A stretch of 64,000 bases of DNA from Niveibacterium microcysteis (lineage in GTDB: Bacteria > Pseudomonadota > Gammaproteobacteria > Burkholderiales > Rhodocyclaceae), in the NCBI RefSeq assembly GCF_017161445.1, contig NZ_CP071060.1, positions 2,666,001-2,730,000 on the forward strand, read 5' to 3'. Positions within the stretch are counted from its first letter, which is position 1; each line of letters starts with the position of its first letter. A model generated the notes under the pieces. That model did no database searches, was not told the origin of the DNA, and was given only the letters and a program-made list of their open reading frames with translations. Made by a program: the position numbers and the translations under genes. Positions 1 to 9,165 of the stretch are shown here, one piece after another.

Positions 1-2013
1 TTCGATCTGCTGCAACTCGCGCCGATTGCGGCGCGCTATCAGCTCGACGACGCGGCACTCGAAACGGTACGCGACTGGGTCGCCAGCGCCGGCATCCGCT
101 GGGGGCTCGACGCCCGCCAGCGCGGCGAACTGGGCCTGCCGGAACACGATGTGCACAGCTTCGCCGATGGGTTGGAGCGGCTCTTCCTCGCCTACGCGCT
201 CGGCGACGACGCCGTGTTCGCCGGCCGAACCGGCGCCGCCAATCCCGAAGGGCAAGCCGCGCAGGCGCTCGGCCAGCTCTGGCGCTTCGTACAGGATCTG
301 GCCGACACGCGGCTGCGCTGGCGCACGCCGCGCAGCGCCGAAGCCTGGCGCGGTGAGCTGGACGAGCTGCTCGCACGCTACATCCCCCCGAGCTTCGAAT
401 GGGCGGAAGATCTGCGCACCCTGCGCGCCACGATGGCCGAGCTGCATCGGCATATGGATGCGGCCGGCGACGCCGACCTTACGCCAGACATCGTGATCCG
501 CGCGCTCGCCGATCTGCTCGAACAGCCTGCGCGCGGCGGGGTGCCCACTGGCGGCGTCACCTTCGCCGCGATGGCCAGCCTGCGCCCCTTGCCCTACCGG
601 GTGGTCTGCGCGCTGGGCATGGACGACGGCGCCTTCCCCGGCACCGACCGCCCGGCGGAATTTGATCTGCTCGCGCGCCACCCGCGCCGGGGCGACCGCC
701 AGCGCCGCTTCGACGACCGCAACCTGTTCCTCGACCTGCTGCTCAGCGCGCGGGATCACTTCATCCTCGCCTACACCGGCCGCAGCCTGCGCGACAACGC
801 CGCGCTGCCGCCCTCGGTACTCGTGGCGGAACTGCTCGATGCGCTCGCCGAGTTGACCGCGACCGATACCTCGCCGGAGGCCATCGCCGCTGCGCGCGCC
901 CGGCTCTTGGTGGAACACCCGCTGCAACCCTTCGCGCTGGATCTCTTCCTGCCCGGCGCCGACCCCCGCCTGCACAGCCACAACGCAGAACTCTGCGACG
1001 CGCTGCGCGCGGGCCTCTCCAACGCACAGCGCGCGCCCGGAACGCCGCTCGGGCCTTCGTCTTCCGATGCGGACGATGAGCGCGAGGCGCAGGACGAAAC
1101 CAGCACGGCCCCGCCCTTCTTCACCACCCCACTCGCCATCGACGCTTCACTGCGAGACGTGCCGCTGGACCACTTCATCCGCTTCTTCCGCAACCCATCG
1201 CGTTCGCTGTTGCGCGAGCGGCTCGGCATCCAGCTCGCCAAGGGTGAAGACGCGCTGGCGGACGAGGAACCCTTCGTCGCCGACTACGAAGGCATCCGTG
1301 CCCTCTTCCAGCGGCTGGAGGCTGACGTACTTGCCGGCAGTTCGATTGATCAACTGCGCGCCCGCGTCGCAGCGGGTAACGAATATCCGCACGGCGCCTT
1401 AGGCAACGTGCAGCGGGCCGATGTGGTGGCGCAGCTCGCCGCCTTTTCGCAGAAGCTGCAACCTCTGCGCGACGAAGCGGCGCTGGCGCCGGTGCCCATC
1501 GCGCTGAACTTCGATCTGGCCGGCGAGACATGGCGCCTGAGCGGCAACCTCGCCGGGCTGCGCGCGAGCGGTCAGTACCGCTACCGACTCGACGCCCTGC
1601 GCGCGGCCGACCGCGTTGAGGCGATCCTGCATCACCTGGTGCTCTGTGCCGCCGCGCCGAGCGGCGTGGTCGCAAGCACGCAGCACCTCGCCAGCGATGA
1701 GACGCTGACCCTGGCGCCACTGGCCCCCGCCAGCGCGCTCGCCCACCTGCAAAGCCTGCTTGGCTGGTATCGCCTCGGCCAGACACGGCCGCTGCACTTC
1801 TACCCGAAGAGTGCCTGGGCCTATGTGGAGAGCGGCCAACGCCTCTCAGAAGCCCGAAAGAAGTGGGAGAGCGCGATGTTCGCCGGTGAGAACGAAGACC
1901 CGCACTACCAGTTCGCGCTGCGCGGCGTCGCCGACCCGCTGGATGCAGAATTCGAGCAAGTCGCGGTGGATGTGTTCGGCCTGCTGATCACCGACGCGGA
2001 GCGCACGGCATGA
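1..2013 (+). CDS. recC: RecC, exonuclease V gamma subunit (5' truncated)
   Basis: The frame is open from the first base of the window, so the start lies upstream and about 670 C-terminal residues are present. RecC is the Chi-recognising subunit of the RecBCD helicase-nuclease that processes double-strand DNA ends. The early stretch IRWGLDA..R..LGLPE..VHSF..GLERLFLAYAL (about residues 34-68 of the visible part) and the later YRVVCALGMDDGAFP..DRP block are typical of RecC. The stop codon overlaps the recB start by ATGA (2010-2013), which indicates translational coupling in one operon. The gene order recC-recB(-recD) is the usual one. The identification is firm; the missing N-terminus cannot be judged. 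Confidence 0.93.
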   Translation, partial: FDLLQLAPIAARYQLDDAALETVRDWVASAGIRWGLDARQRGELGLPEHDVHSFADGLERLFLAYALGDDAVFAGRTGAANPEGQAAQALGQLWRFVQDLADTRLRWRTPRSAEAWRGELDELLARYIPPSFEWAEDLRTLRATMAELHRHMDAAGDADLTPDIVIRALADLLEQPARGGVPTGGVTFAAMASLRPLPYRVVCALGMDDGAFPGTDRPAEFDLLARHPRRGDRQRRFDDRNLFLDLLLSARDHFILAYTGRSLRDNAALPPSVLVAELLDALAELTATDTSPEAIAAARARLLVEHPLQPFALDLFLPGADPRLHSHNAELCDALRAGLSNAQRAPGTPLGPSSSDADDEREAQDETSTAPPFFTTPLAIDASLRDVPLDHFIRFFRNPSRSLLRERLGIQLAKGEDALADEEPFVADYEGIRALFQRLEADVLAGSSIDQLRARVAAGNEYPHGALGNVQRADVVAQLAAFSQKLQPLRDEAALAPVPIALNFDLAGETWRLSGNLAGLRASGQYRYRLDALRAADRVEAILHHLVLCAAAPSGVVASTQHLASDETLTLAPLAPASALAHLQSLLGWYRLGQTRPLHFYPKSAWAYVESGQRLSEARKKWESAMFAGENEDPHYQFALRGVADPLDAEFEQVAVDVFGLLITDAERTA

Positions 2014-5000
2014 GCACGCTGCGCGATCTCGACGTCTTCGCCTGCCCGCTGTCCGGCATCAGCCTGATCGAAGCCTCGGCCGGCACCGGCAAGACCTGGA
2101 ACATCTGCGGCCTGTATCTGCGGCTCTTGCTCGAACACGGCCTGCCGGTCGAGCGGATTCTCGTCGTCACCTTCACCAAGGCCGCCACTGCGGAACTGCG
2201 CGAGCGGATCCGCCAGCGCATCGTCGAAACGCTCGCCCACCTCGACGGCCGCGGCAGGGCGGGCGACCCCTTCGTGCCGCAATTGCTCACCGCGGTGCGT
2301 GCAAGCGGCGTCGCGGACGAGGCACGCCTGCGCAGCCAGCTCGAACTGGCCTTGCAGACCTTCGACGAAGCGGCGATCTTCACGATCCACGGCTTCTGCC
2401 AGCGTGCGCTGGCGGATACGCCCTTCGCGGCGGGCCTGCCGTTCAAGCTCGATGTCACCCCCGACGACCACGCGCTGATCCGCGAAGCGGTGGCCGACTT
2501 CTGGCGGCGCGAAGTCGCCATCGACACCCTGCCGCCCTCCCTTGCCGCATGGCTGCTGTTGCGCAAGGACACGCCGGACACCTGGGCCAAGCTGCTGCGC
2601 GAATCGCTCGCGCGCCCGCTGGCAAGAGTGGAATGGCCCGTGGCGCCAGAAGACGCGCCGTCGCCCGATAAACTCCGGCAACTGTTCGACGAAGCGCGGG
2701 CCGCATTTGCAGCCGTCCCGCCGCCAGCCGAAGTGCTGAAACAAGCCGCCGCCGCGAAGGATCTCAACGCAGCGTCGTACAAGCCGCACCTGATCGACGC
2801 CAGTGCGGCCGAGTGGGAAGCGTGGTTCGACAGCGGCGACGAACTGAGCACCGCCGTCGCGCCGTCGAGCGAGAAGTCGCCGCTGCGTCTGATGCGCACC
2901 GGCTTCATCGCAGGCAAGCTGAACAAGAACCGCACCGCGCCGGAACACGCGTTCTTCGAAGCGGCCGAGGCGCTGGTCGCCGCCCGGATCAGTGCCGAAC
3001 AGGCGCTCGAACATGCGCGCCTTGGGCTGATTCGCCGCATGCTTTCCACCGCGGGGGATGCACTGCGTGCCGCCAAGCGGCGTGCGCGGGTGGTGGCCTA
3101 CGACGACATGCTCGCCAACCTGCACCGCGCGCTCACCTCCGGCGCGAACCCGTGGCTCGCCGCCGCGCTGCGCGAGCACTACCCCGCCGCGCTGATCGAC
3201 GAATTTCAGGATACCGACCCGGTGCAGTTCGAGGTGTTCTCGAAGATCTATGCCGGCGATCCGGCGGGGCCGCTGTTCCTCGTGGGCGACCCGAAGCAGG
3301 CAATCTACAGCTTCCGCAACGCCGATCTGCACACCTACCTTGCCGCCGGCGACGCGGCCCAGCATCGCTACACGCTGCGCGAGAACCAGCGCTCCACCGG
3401 ACCGCTGATCAAAGCGCTCAACACGCTGTTCAACGCCAACCCCGGCGCCTTCGTGCTGCCCAAGCTGGGCTACGAAACCGTGCGGGTCGGCGCCAAGCCG
3501 CGCCCGGTCTTCAGCGACGAGAGCGGCACGCCCAACGCGGCACTGCACCTGTGGCAACTGCCACTCGGCGAAGCCGGCGGTGCAATGCTGCGCAGCGCGG
3601 CGATGACTCAGGTGCCCGCGGCCTGCGCCAGCGAAATCGCGCGACTGCTCGCTGCCGGCCAGCGCGGCGAGATCCGCATCGGCGGCCGCCCGCTCGCTGC
3701 GGCGGACATTGCGGTGCTGGTGCGCAGCCACAAGCAGGCCGCGCTGATCAAAGCCGCACTGGCGCAGGTCGGCGTTGCCAGTGTCGAGATCTCGCAGTCC
3801 GACGTGTTCCAGACACTGGAAGCCACCGAGCTCGCCCGCGTGTTGCACGCGGTGCGCGAGCCTGCGCGCGTTGGCCTGCTGCGCGCAGCCCTCGCCACCA
3901 CGCTGATGGGCGAAACCGCCGAAGCGCTCGCCGCGCTGGATCACGACGAAGCGCGCCTGCAGGCGCAGGTCACCCGCTTCGCCGAGTGGCGCGAACTGTG
4001 GAACAACCGCGGCATCGGCATGATGCTGCGCCGCTGGCTGGCCGGCGACGATGCCGCGCAAAGCGTGGTCGCCCGCATGCTCGCGGCCGGCGACGGCGAA
4101 CGCCGCCTCACCAACCTGCTTCATCTGGCGGAGTTGCTGCAACAGGCCAGCGATACCCATCGCTCGCCCGAGGCGCAGATGCGCTGGTTTGCCGACCAGT
4201 TGCAGGCCGATCGCCATGAAGAGGTTGCGCAGTTGCGCCTGGAATCTGACCGCAAGCTGGTGCAGATCGTTACGATTCACAAGTCCAAAGGGCTGGAATA
4301 CCCGATCACCTTCACGCCCTTCCTGTGGGACGGTCACCGCCGCAGCGATGCCAGCGGCGACGCGGTCGAATACCACGACGCGAACGGCCGCATCGTGCTC
4401 GACTACCGCCCCGAAGCCGGCGACGACGACACGATCAAGCAGGCCCGCAAACGCGAACGCGCCGCCGAAGACGTGCGGCTCGCCTACGTCGCGCTGACCC
4501 GCGCGGTGTTCCGCAGCTACGTCGTCGTCGGCAACTACCTCAAGCCCGCCGGCAAGAGCGTCAGCACCAAGGAATCGGCGCGCAGCGTGCTGAACTGGAT
4601 CGCGGCCGGCGTGGGCAGCGATCAGCAGGTGTGGGACGCTGGCGAGGCGCCTGCCACGGAGATCGACGCCGCATGGCAGCGCATTGCAGAAGCCGCCGCT
4701 GGCGACATCGCGCTGACACCGCTGCCCGTTGGGGCCGCAGCCCGGCTCGATATCGCCGCGCCGGCGCTCGACCAGCTCACCGCCCTGCCTGCGCCCGCGC
4801 ACATTCCGGACGCCTGGAAGATCGGCAGCTTCAGCCGCCTCGTGCAAGGCGCGCCCAGTGCCCACGGTGCCGAGCAGGACCATGACGCCCTCGCCGCGCC
4901 GCGCCCGCTCGGCCCGACGCCGGCGAGCATCCCGCCCGACGACGTGCTGCACTTTCCGCGTGGCGCATCGGCCGGCGACTGCATGCACGCGGCCTTCGAG

Positions 5001-5702
5001 CGAGCCGATTTCACCGACCCGGCAAGCTGGGACGCCGCCGCCCGCGCCGCGCTGCGCGATCACCCGCAACGCGGCATCGAAGGCAGCCGTGGCGAGCAGG
5101 CTCGTCAGGTGGCCCAACTCACCGGCCTGATCCGCGACGTCGTCAGCACACCGCTGCCAGCCGGCCTGCGCCTGACAGAGCTTCCGATGAAGAAGCGACT
5201 CATCGAAATGGGCTTCAACCTGCCGGCGTCGACCTTGAGCGCCGCGCGCCTCAACGCCTGGCTCGCCGAGCGTGGCTACCGCATGCCGCCGCTGGGCTTC
5301 CAGAGCCTGCACGGCTACCTCTCCGGCTTCATCGACCTGGTGTTTGAGCACGAAGGCCGTTACTGGGTGCTGGACTGGAAATCCAACATGCTCGGCTTCA
5401 ACGCCGACGACTACCGCGGCGAAGCGCTGGCCGACGCGATGGCCGCGCACGGCTACCACCTGCAATACCTGCTCTACCTCGTCGCGCTGCACCGTCACTT
5501 GAAGCTACGGCTGCCGCACTACGACTACGACAGTCACATCGGGGGGGCGCTGTATTTGTTTGTTCGGGGCGTACGGCCGGGGTGGTTGGCTGAGGACGGC
5601 GCTCAGGCCGGGGTGTATTTCAGGCGGCCGAGTCGCGCGGATATTGAAGCGTTGGACGCTTTGATTGCGGGTGGTGGTGATGGCGGAGTTTTGACCTTAT
5701 GA
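2010..5702 (+). CDS. recB: RecB, exonuclease V beta subunit (helicase-nuclease)
   Basis: 1230 residues, close to the usual ~1180. The Walker A motif ASAGTGKT is at about residues 22-29, followed by the UvrD-type VVTFTKAATAEL motif, the Walker B DEFQDTD, and the helicase motif VTIHKSKGLEY near residue 757. The C-terminal nuclease has the RecB signature DWKSN near residue 1120 after GFIDLVFEHEGRYW. All catalytic parts therefore look intact. RecB is the 3'-5' helicase and the only nuclease of RecBCD. The start is the ATG in the ATGA overlap with recC. A very long antisense frame over this gene is a codon-bias shadow. Confidence 0.97.
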   Translation: MSTLRDLDVFACPLSGISLIEASAGTGKTWNICGLYLRLLLEHGLPVERILVVTFTKAATAELRERIRQRIVETLAHLDGRGRAGDPFVPQLLTAVRASGVADEARLRSQLELALQTFDEAAIFTIHGFCQRALADTPFAAGLPFKLDVTPDDHALIREAVADFWRREVAIDTLPPSLAAWLLLRKDTPDTWAKLLRESLARPLARVEWPVAPEDAPSPDKLRQLFDEARAAFAAVPPPAEVLKQAAAAKDLNAASYKPHLIDASAAEWEAWFDSGDELSTAVAPSSEKSPLRLMRTGFIAGKLNKNRTAPEHAFFEAAEALVAARISAEQALEHARLGLIRRMLSTAGDALRAAKRRARVVAYDDMLANLHRALTSGANPWLAAALREHYPAALIDEFQDTDPVQFEVFSKIYAGDPAGPLFLVGDPKQAIYSFRNADLHTYLAAGDAAQHRYTLRENQRSTGPLIKALNTLFNANPGAFVLPKLGYETVRVGAKPRPVFSDESGTPNAALHLWQLPLGEAGGAMLRSAAMTQVPAACASEIARLLAAGQRGEIRIGGRPLAAADIAVLVRSHKQAALIKAALAQVGVASVEISQSDVFQTLEATELARVLHAVREPARVGLLRAALATTLMGETAEALAALDHDEARLQAQVTRFAEWRELWNNRGIGMMLRRWLAGDDAAQSVVARMLAAGDGERRLTNLLHLAELLQQASDTHRSPEAQMRWFADQLQADRHEEVAQLRLESDRKLVQIVTIHKSKGLEYPITFTPFLWDGHRRSDASGDAVEYHDANGRIVLDYRPEAGDDDTIKQARKRERAAEDVRLAYVALTRAVFRSYVVVGNYLKPAGKSVSTKESARSVLNWIAAGVGSDQQVWDAGEAPATEIDAAWQRIAEAAAGDIALTPLPVGAAARLDIAAPALDQLTALPAPAHIPDAWKIGSFSRLVQGAPSAHGAEQDHDALAAPRPLGPTPASIPPDDVLHFPRGASAGDCMHAAFERADFTDPASWDAAARAALRDHPQRGIEGSRGEQARQVAQLTGLIRDVVSTPLPAGLRLTELPMKKRLIEMGFNLPASTLSAARLNAWLAERGYRMPPLGFQSLHGYLSGFIDLVFEHEGRYWVLDWKSNMLGFNADDYRGEALADAMAAHGYHLQYLLYLVALHRHLKLRLPHYDYDSHIGGALYLFVRGVRPGWLAEDGAQAGVYFRRPSRADIEALDALIAGGGDGGVLTL

Positions 5703-5860
5703 CCGGCCACGCACTGACGCTTCGCGAAGCGGCTAGCGACACGGTCGTAGGTTGCGCTGAGCTTTGCGAAGCCCAACGTTGCTGTGTTTGCGGCTTGCGA
5801 TTGGCGGTGTCGCGTTGCGATCGTTTGTCCGCTGAAGCCGGGTCGCGCCCCGGCGGGCGC

Positions 5861-5890
5861 CCTACTTTCTTGTGGCAACAAGAAAGTAGG
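5861..5890. repeat. Perfect hairpin, 12 bp stem
   Basis: CCTACTTTCTTG (5861-5872) and CAAGAAAGTAGG (5879-5890) are exact reverse complements around a 6-base loop (TGGCAA). There is no T-run after the stem, so it is not a classical terminator for recB. Its stem resembles the hairpin at 6423-6458, which suggests a paired structure. Confidence 0.8.
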
Positions 5891-6376
5891 CAAAGAAATG
5901 CCCCCCGCTTCAACGCCGCGCGCTACGCGCACGGTGCCCTGCGCTGCTCGAACCATCGGGTGGCTGCGCAACTCGCCCTCGCTTCGCTCGGTGCTCGGAC
6001 AGTGCTCGCCACCGCCGCGCTCCGCGCGTCGGAACCCGATGCTTCTGCGCTGCTCGGCGTTTCAGAGGGGGATCGAAAGGCGTCGACGATTGACCGTTTC
6101 GATGTTCTCGTAGCCCGGATACGGGACGAAGGCCGGCATCCGGCAAGTACCGTTGCACCGCTAGCGACGGCAGCCCCGCATTCCGCTCCGCTCCATCCAG
6201 GCTACGAACAACCCGCACGCGTCGATCAACCGATGGTTTTGACTTTGGGTCCCGTCGAGAGCGCCGAGTGGCGCAGCGCGGTCGGGGGATCGGCGCGAAG
6301 CGACGACGGCGAGGACTGTCTGAGGCCCGCAGGGCCGAGTTCCGCAGCCGCCCGACTTCGCGAGCACGCGAGGGAA

Positions 6377-6396
6377 GTCAGGCGCTTGCGCCTGAC
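6377..6396. repeat. Perfect hairpin, 9 bp stem
   Basis: GTCAGGCGC (6377-6385) and GCGCCTGAC (6388-6396) form a perfect stem with a 2-base spacer. It lies 27 bp before the larger hairpin at 6423-6458, in the same non-coding block. Confidence 0.7.
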
Positions 6397-6422
6397 CGCG
6401 AACGCCGGGTGCCCTTCTCTTT

Positions 6423-6458
6423 GGTTCCTTTCTCTTGGGCAAGCAAGAGAAAGGAACC
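6423..6458. repeat. Perfect hairpin, 15 bp stem
   Basis: GGTTCCTTTCTCTTG (6423-6437) and CAAGAGAAAGGAACC (6444-6458) are exact reverse complements with a 6-base loop (GGCAAG). Together with 5861-5890 it brackets about 530 bp. Confidence 0.85.
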
Positions 6459-6606
6459 CGGCCGCCGGGACGGACTCCCGGCCAACGCACGCCAGCAAAT
6501 CACCAACACCCATCGCAAGCCGCCCCCCAAAGGAGGGCTTCGCGCGACTCAGCCCAACCTTCCCGGCCCACATCGAAATGCTCGTCGATGAACCGAACGT
6601 CAAGCC

Positions 6607-7149
6607 ATGAGCCATCCACCTGCCGTCCTCGCCAACGACCTCGTCCGGCTAAGGCGTTCAACGGCGGCCGACGCTCGAAGCGTTTTTGACGCAACGAGCA
6701 GCGACGCAGTCACGCATTTCATGGAATGGTCACGACACACCGATGTATCGGAGACCGAGGGATTCTTTTCGGGTTGCGCCGCCCGGTGGGATTCAGGAGA
6801 GGAGTTCCATTGGGTCATCGAACCTGCGAACGAACGCACTATCGCCGGATGCATCACCTTGCGGGTGAGAGGCAGCACGGCGGATTTCGGCTACTTTTTG
6901 CTCCCCGTGTTCTGGGGCAAGGGTTTGGCCTTGGCTGCAGCATCCCTAATCGTTAGATGGGCCAAACGCCAGCCAAATATCTTCAGGATCTGTGCCACAA
7001 CGGATGCTGAGAACGCTCGCTCGATCGCCACGCTCGGTCGATCGGGGCTGGCGCATGAAGGCACGTTAAGAATGGCGACAATTCGTCCGAACATCTCGAC
7101 GACGCCACGTGACACCGCTGTATTCGGGCTTTGCCGCGATGATTTCTAG
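6607..7149 (+). CDS. GNAT-family N-acetyltransferase (RimJ/RimL-like)
   Basis: 180 residues. N-terminal LVRLRRSTAADARSVFDA is typical of GNAT motif C. The middle AGCITLRVRGSTADFGYFL and the following PVFWGKGLALAAASLIV correspond to motif A, where acetyl-CoA would bind, and DAENARSIATLGRSGLAHEG is the characteristic C-terminal Asn-rich helix of the RimJ/RimL group. It probably transfers an acetyl group to a protein N-terminus or small amine; the substrate cannot be told. The gene sits between the recB-side repeat block and recD and interrupts the usual recBD adjacency, so it was probably inserted there. Confidence 0.85.
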   Translation: MSHPPAVLANDLVRLRRSTAADARSVFDATSSDAVTHFMEWSRHTDVSETEGFFSGCAARWDSGEEFHWVIEPANERTIAGCITLRVRGSTADFGYFLLPVFWGKGLALAAASLIVRWAKRQPNIFRICATTDAENARSIATLGRSGLAHEGTLRMATIRPNISTTPRDTAVFGLCRDDF

Positions 7150-7278
7150 AACGCTCAACGACAACGTATTCAAATTGCGTACGACCCGCAGACAGCTCTC
7201 TGCGGCGCCATGGCGCCGATCCACCCTGGCCACCGTCGAAGCAAGATCGAACCGAGTGCATCTCGAAAGCGGGCTCCA

Positions 7279-9090
7279 ATGATGCCCACTTCCCCCCTGC
7301 CTGACGGCTTCGCCCACCACATCACCCGCTGGGCACAGCGCGCCGGCGCCAGCGAGCCGGCCGTCGCGCTCGCCGAAGCGGCCGCACGGCTGGTGTCGGC
7401 CGCCACCGCCGAGGGCCATGTCTGCGCCCATGTGGATGCGCTGCCGCCGCCGTGGCAGGCGATGCCACCGGATGAGCTGCACGCCGCGCTGATGGCAACC
7501 GGCGTGGTGGCGGACGACGCCTCCGCCGAGCCAGCGCCCCTGTTCGCCGATGGCAGCGGCCGCCTGTACCTGTGGCGTTACCACGACTACGAACGTCGCC
7601 TTGCGAGCGCCTTGCATGCACTGGCGCAGCCGTTCGCACTGGCCGATGCCGACATCGCGCGCCTGCGCGCCCAGCTCGACCAACTCTTCCCCGCCGACGC
7701 ACCACGCAGCGAGCCGGACCGGCAGAAGCTGGCCGCGGCACTTGCGCTGCAAGGCGGGTTGACGGTGATTTCCGGCGGGCCGGGCACCGGGAAGACGCAC
7801 ACCGTGGTCGGCCTGCTGGCGGCACTCTTGACGCTGCAACCAGACACACGGGTCGCGCTCGCGGCGCCCACCGGCAAGGCCGCGGCGCGGATGATGGACA
7901 CCCTGCGCCGCCGCACCGCGGACCTGCCCTCGGCGATCCGTGAACGCTTGCCGACCGAGGCGTGGACGATCCACCGCCTGCTTGGTGTCACCAGCGAGGC
8001 CGGGCGCTTCCGCCACCATCGCGACAACCCGCTGCCGATCGATGCCTTGGTGGTCGACGAAGCCTCGATGCTGGATCTGGCGCTGGCGACGCAGCTGGTC
8101 GAAGCGATGCCCACCGGCGCACGGCTGATTCTGCTCGGCGACAAGGATCAGCTTGCCGCGGTGGAGGCAGGCGCGGTGTTTGCCGAGCTCTCTGCCGGGC
8201 AGCGCTTCAGCGATCGGTGCGCGGCCGAACTCGCGACCCTTGTCGGAGGTGAGCCCGACGCCCTTCGCGACATCGCCAGCGGCGTTGCACCGCTGCCGGA
8301 CTCGGTGGTGTGGCTGACCGAAAGCCGCCGCTTCCGCGCAGACTCCGGCATTGGCCGGCTCGCATCAGACATCAACGCCGGCCGCGGTGTGGAGGCCCTG
8401 GACTGGATGCAGGCAGGCACCGACGAGTCGGTACGCTGGATCGATGACGCAGGTGAAGCGCCCAGCGCGGCGAGCCTGGCGGCCGTGCTTGCGGGCTACG
8501 CGCCCTACTTCGAGGCGCTGCTTGACGAAGCGGCTGGCCATGACCCGGCCGCGTTGATGCGCGCGCTCGATCGCTTCCGCGTGCTGTGCGCGGTGCAGGC
8601 GGGGCCGCGCGGCGTGATGGCGATCAACGACTTCGTTGCACAGCGCGTGCGCCGGCTGACCACGCCGGCCAGCAGCAGCCCGTGGTACCGAGGCCGTGCG
8701 TTGATGATCCTGCGCAACGACTATGCGCTGCGCGTGTTCAATGGCGACATCGGCCTGTGCGTGCCGGGGCCGGGGGGCGAGTTGGCCGTCGCCTTCCCCG
8801 ATAGCGATGGCACCTGGCGGCGGCTGACGCCGAGCCGCCTACCCGAACATACCGACGCCTTCGCGATGACGGTGCACAAATCGCAGGGCTCCGAGTTCGA
8901 GCGCGTGCATCTGCTGCTGCCGGCCAGCGCCGCAGCAGTGATGACGCGCGAGCTGGCCTACACCGCGGTCACGCGGGCCGCATCGGCCGTCGAAATCTCT
9001 GGGAATGGCGAAGTCTTCGTCGCCGCCTGCGCCCAGCCGACACGACGGCGGAGCGGACTGGGGCGGCAGTTGATGCAAGGCTCACACTGA
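7279..9090 (+). CDS. recD: RecD, exonuclease V alpha subunit
   Basis: 603 residues from the ATG at 7279. The frame opens earlier (7210), but the upstream codons have no family resemblance and AAGCGGG lies 6 bases before 7279. Walker A GGPGTGKTH is near residue 167, Walker B DEASMLDL near 260 and the helicase motif TVHKSQGSEFERVH near 531, so the 5'-3' helicase should be functional. RecD joins RecB and RecC to form the fast, Chi-regulated RecBCD enzyme. It is separated from recB by about 1.6 kb (repeat block plus acetyltransferase gene), so it is unlikely to be translationally coupled to recBC here. Confidence 0.96.
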   Translation: MMPTSPLPDGFAHHITRWAQRAGASEPAVALAEAAARLVSAATAEGHVCAHVDALPPPWQAMPPDELHAALMATGVVADDASAEPAPLFADGSGRLYLWRYHDYERRLASALHALAQPFALADADIARLRAQLDQLFPADAPRSEPDRQKLAAALALQGGLTVISGGPGTGKTHTVVGLLAALLTLQPDTRVALAAPTGKAAARMMDTLRRRTADLPSAIRERLPTEAWTIHRLLGVTSEAGRFRHHRDNPLPIDALVVDEASMLDLALATQLVEAMPTGARLILLGDKDQLAAVEAGAVFAELSAGQRFSDRCAAELATLVGGEPDALRDIASGVAPLPDSVVWLTESRRFRADSGIGRLASDINAGRGVEALDWMQAGTDESVRWIDDAGEAPSAASLAAVLAGYAPYFEALLDEAAGHDPAALMRALDRFRVLCAVQAGPRGVMAINDFVAQRVRRLTTPASSSPWYRGRALMILRNDYALRVFNGDIGLCVPGPGGELAVAFPDSDGTWRRLTPSRLPEHTDAFAMTVHKSQGSEFERVHLLLPASAAAVMTRELAYTAVTRAASAVEISGNGEVFVAACAQPTRRRSGLGRQLMQGSH

Positions 9091-9102
9091 CGCGCGGCGG
9101 CG

Positions 9103-9138
9103 CCAGCCAGGCAGGCAGATCGCGCCCAGCCTGGCTGG
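9103..9138. terminator. Possible bidirectional terminator hairpin
   Basis: CCAGCCAGGC (9103-9112) and GCCTGGCTGG (9129-9138) are perfect reverse complements separated by 16 bases, in the 75 bp between the convergent recD and phosphoesterase genes. There is no U-tract, so termination is inferred from position alone. Confidence 0.35.
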
Positions 9139-9165
9139 TGTCAGTTGCCCAACAGGGCGCCGCGT

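Larger units (their letters stand above)
5703..6606 (+). repeat. Non-coding block with paired hairpins between recB and the acetyltransferase gene
   Basis: About 900 bp with no credible gene. A frame from 5699 to 6610 stays open, but its product is low-complexity and Arg/Ala/Ser-rich with no recognisable domain, and equally open frames exist on the other strand. The block holds three perfect hairpins (5861-5890, 6377-6396, 6423-6458). The outer two share the CTTTCTTG / CTTTCTCTTG stem motif with CAAGAAAG-type return arms, as in dispersed intergenic repeats seen in Xanthomonas and betaproteobacteria (family resemblance from memory). It is best read as an intergenic repeat element, not a gene. 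Confidence 0.55.

Noticed and set aside
1905..5498. A 1197-codon open frame antisense to recB
   Set aside because: It is a third-position GC shadow of recB; its product has no recognisable domain and recB's motifs are complete on the plus strand.
5699..6610. A 303-codon frame starting in the recB stop
   Set aside because: Low-complexity Arg/Ser/Ala-rich product, competing frames on both strands, and embedded perfect hairpins point to a non-coding repeat block.
7066..8019. A 317-codon minus-strand frame over recD
   Set aside because: Arg/Gly-rich shadow of recD without domain resemblance.
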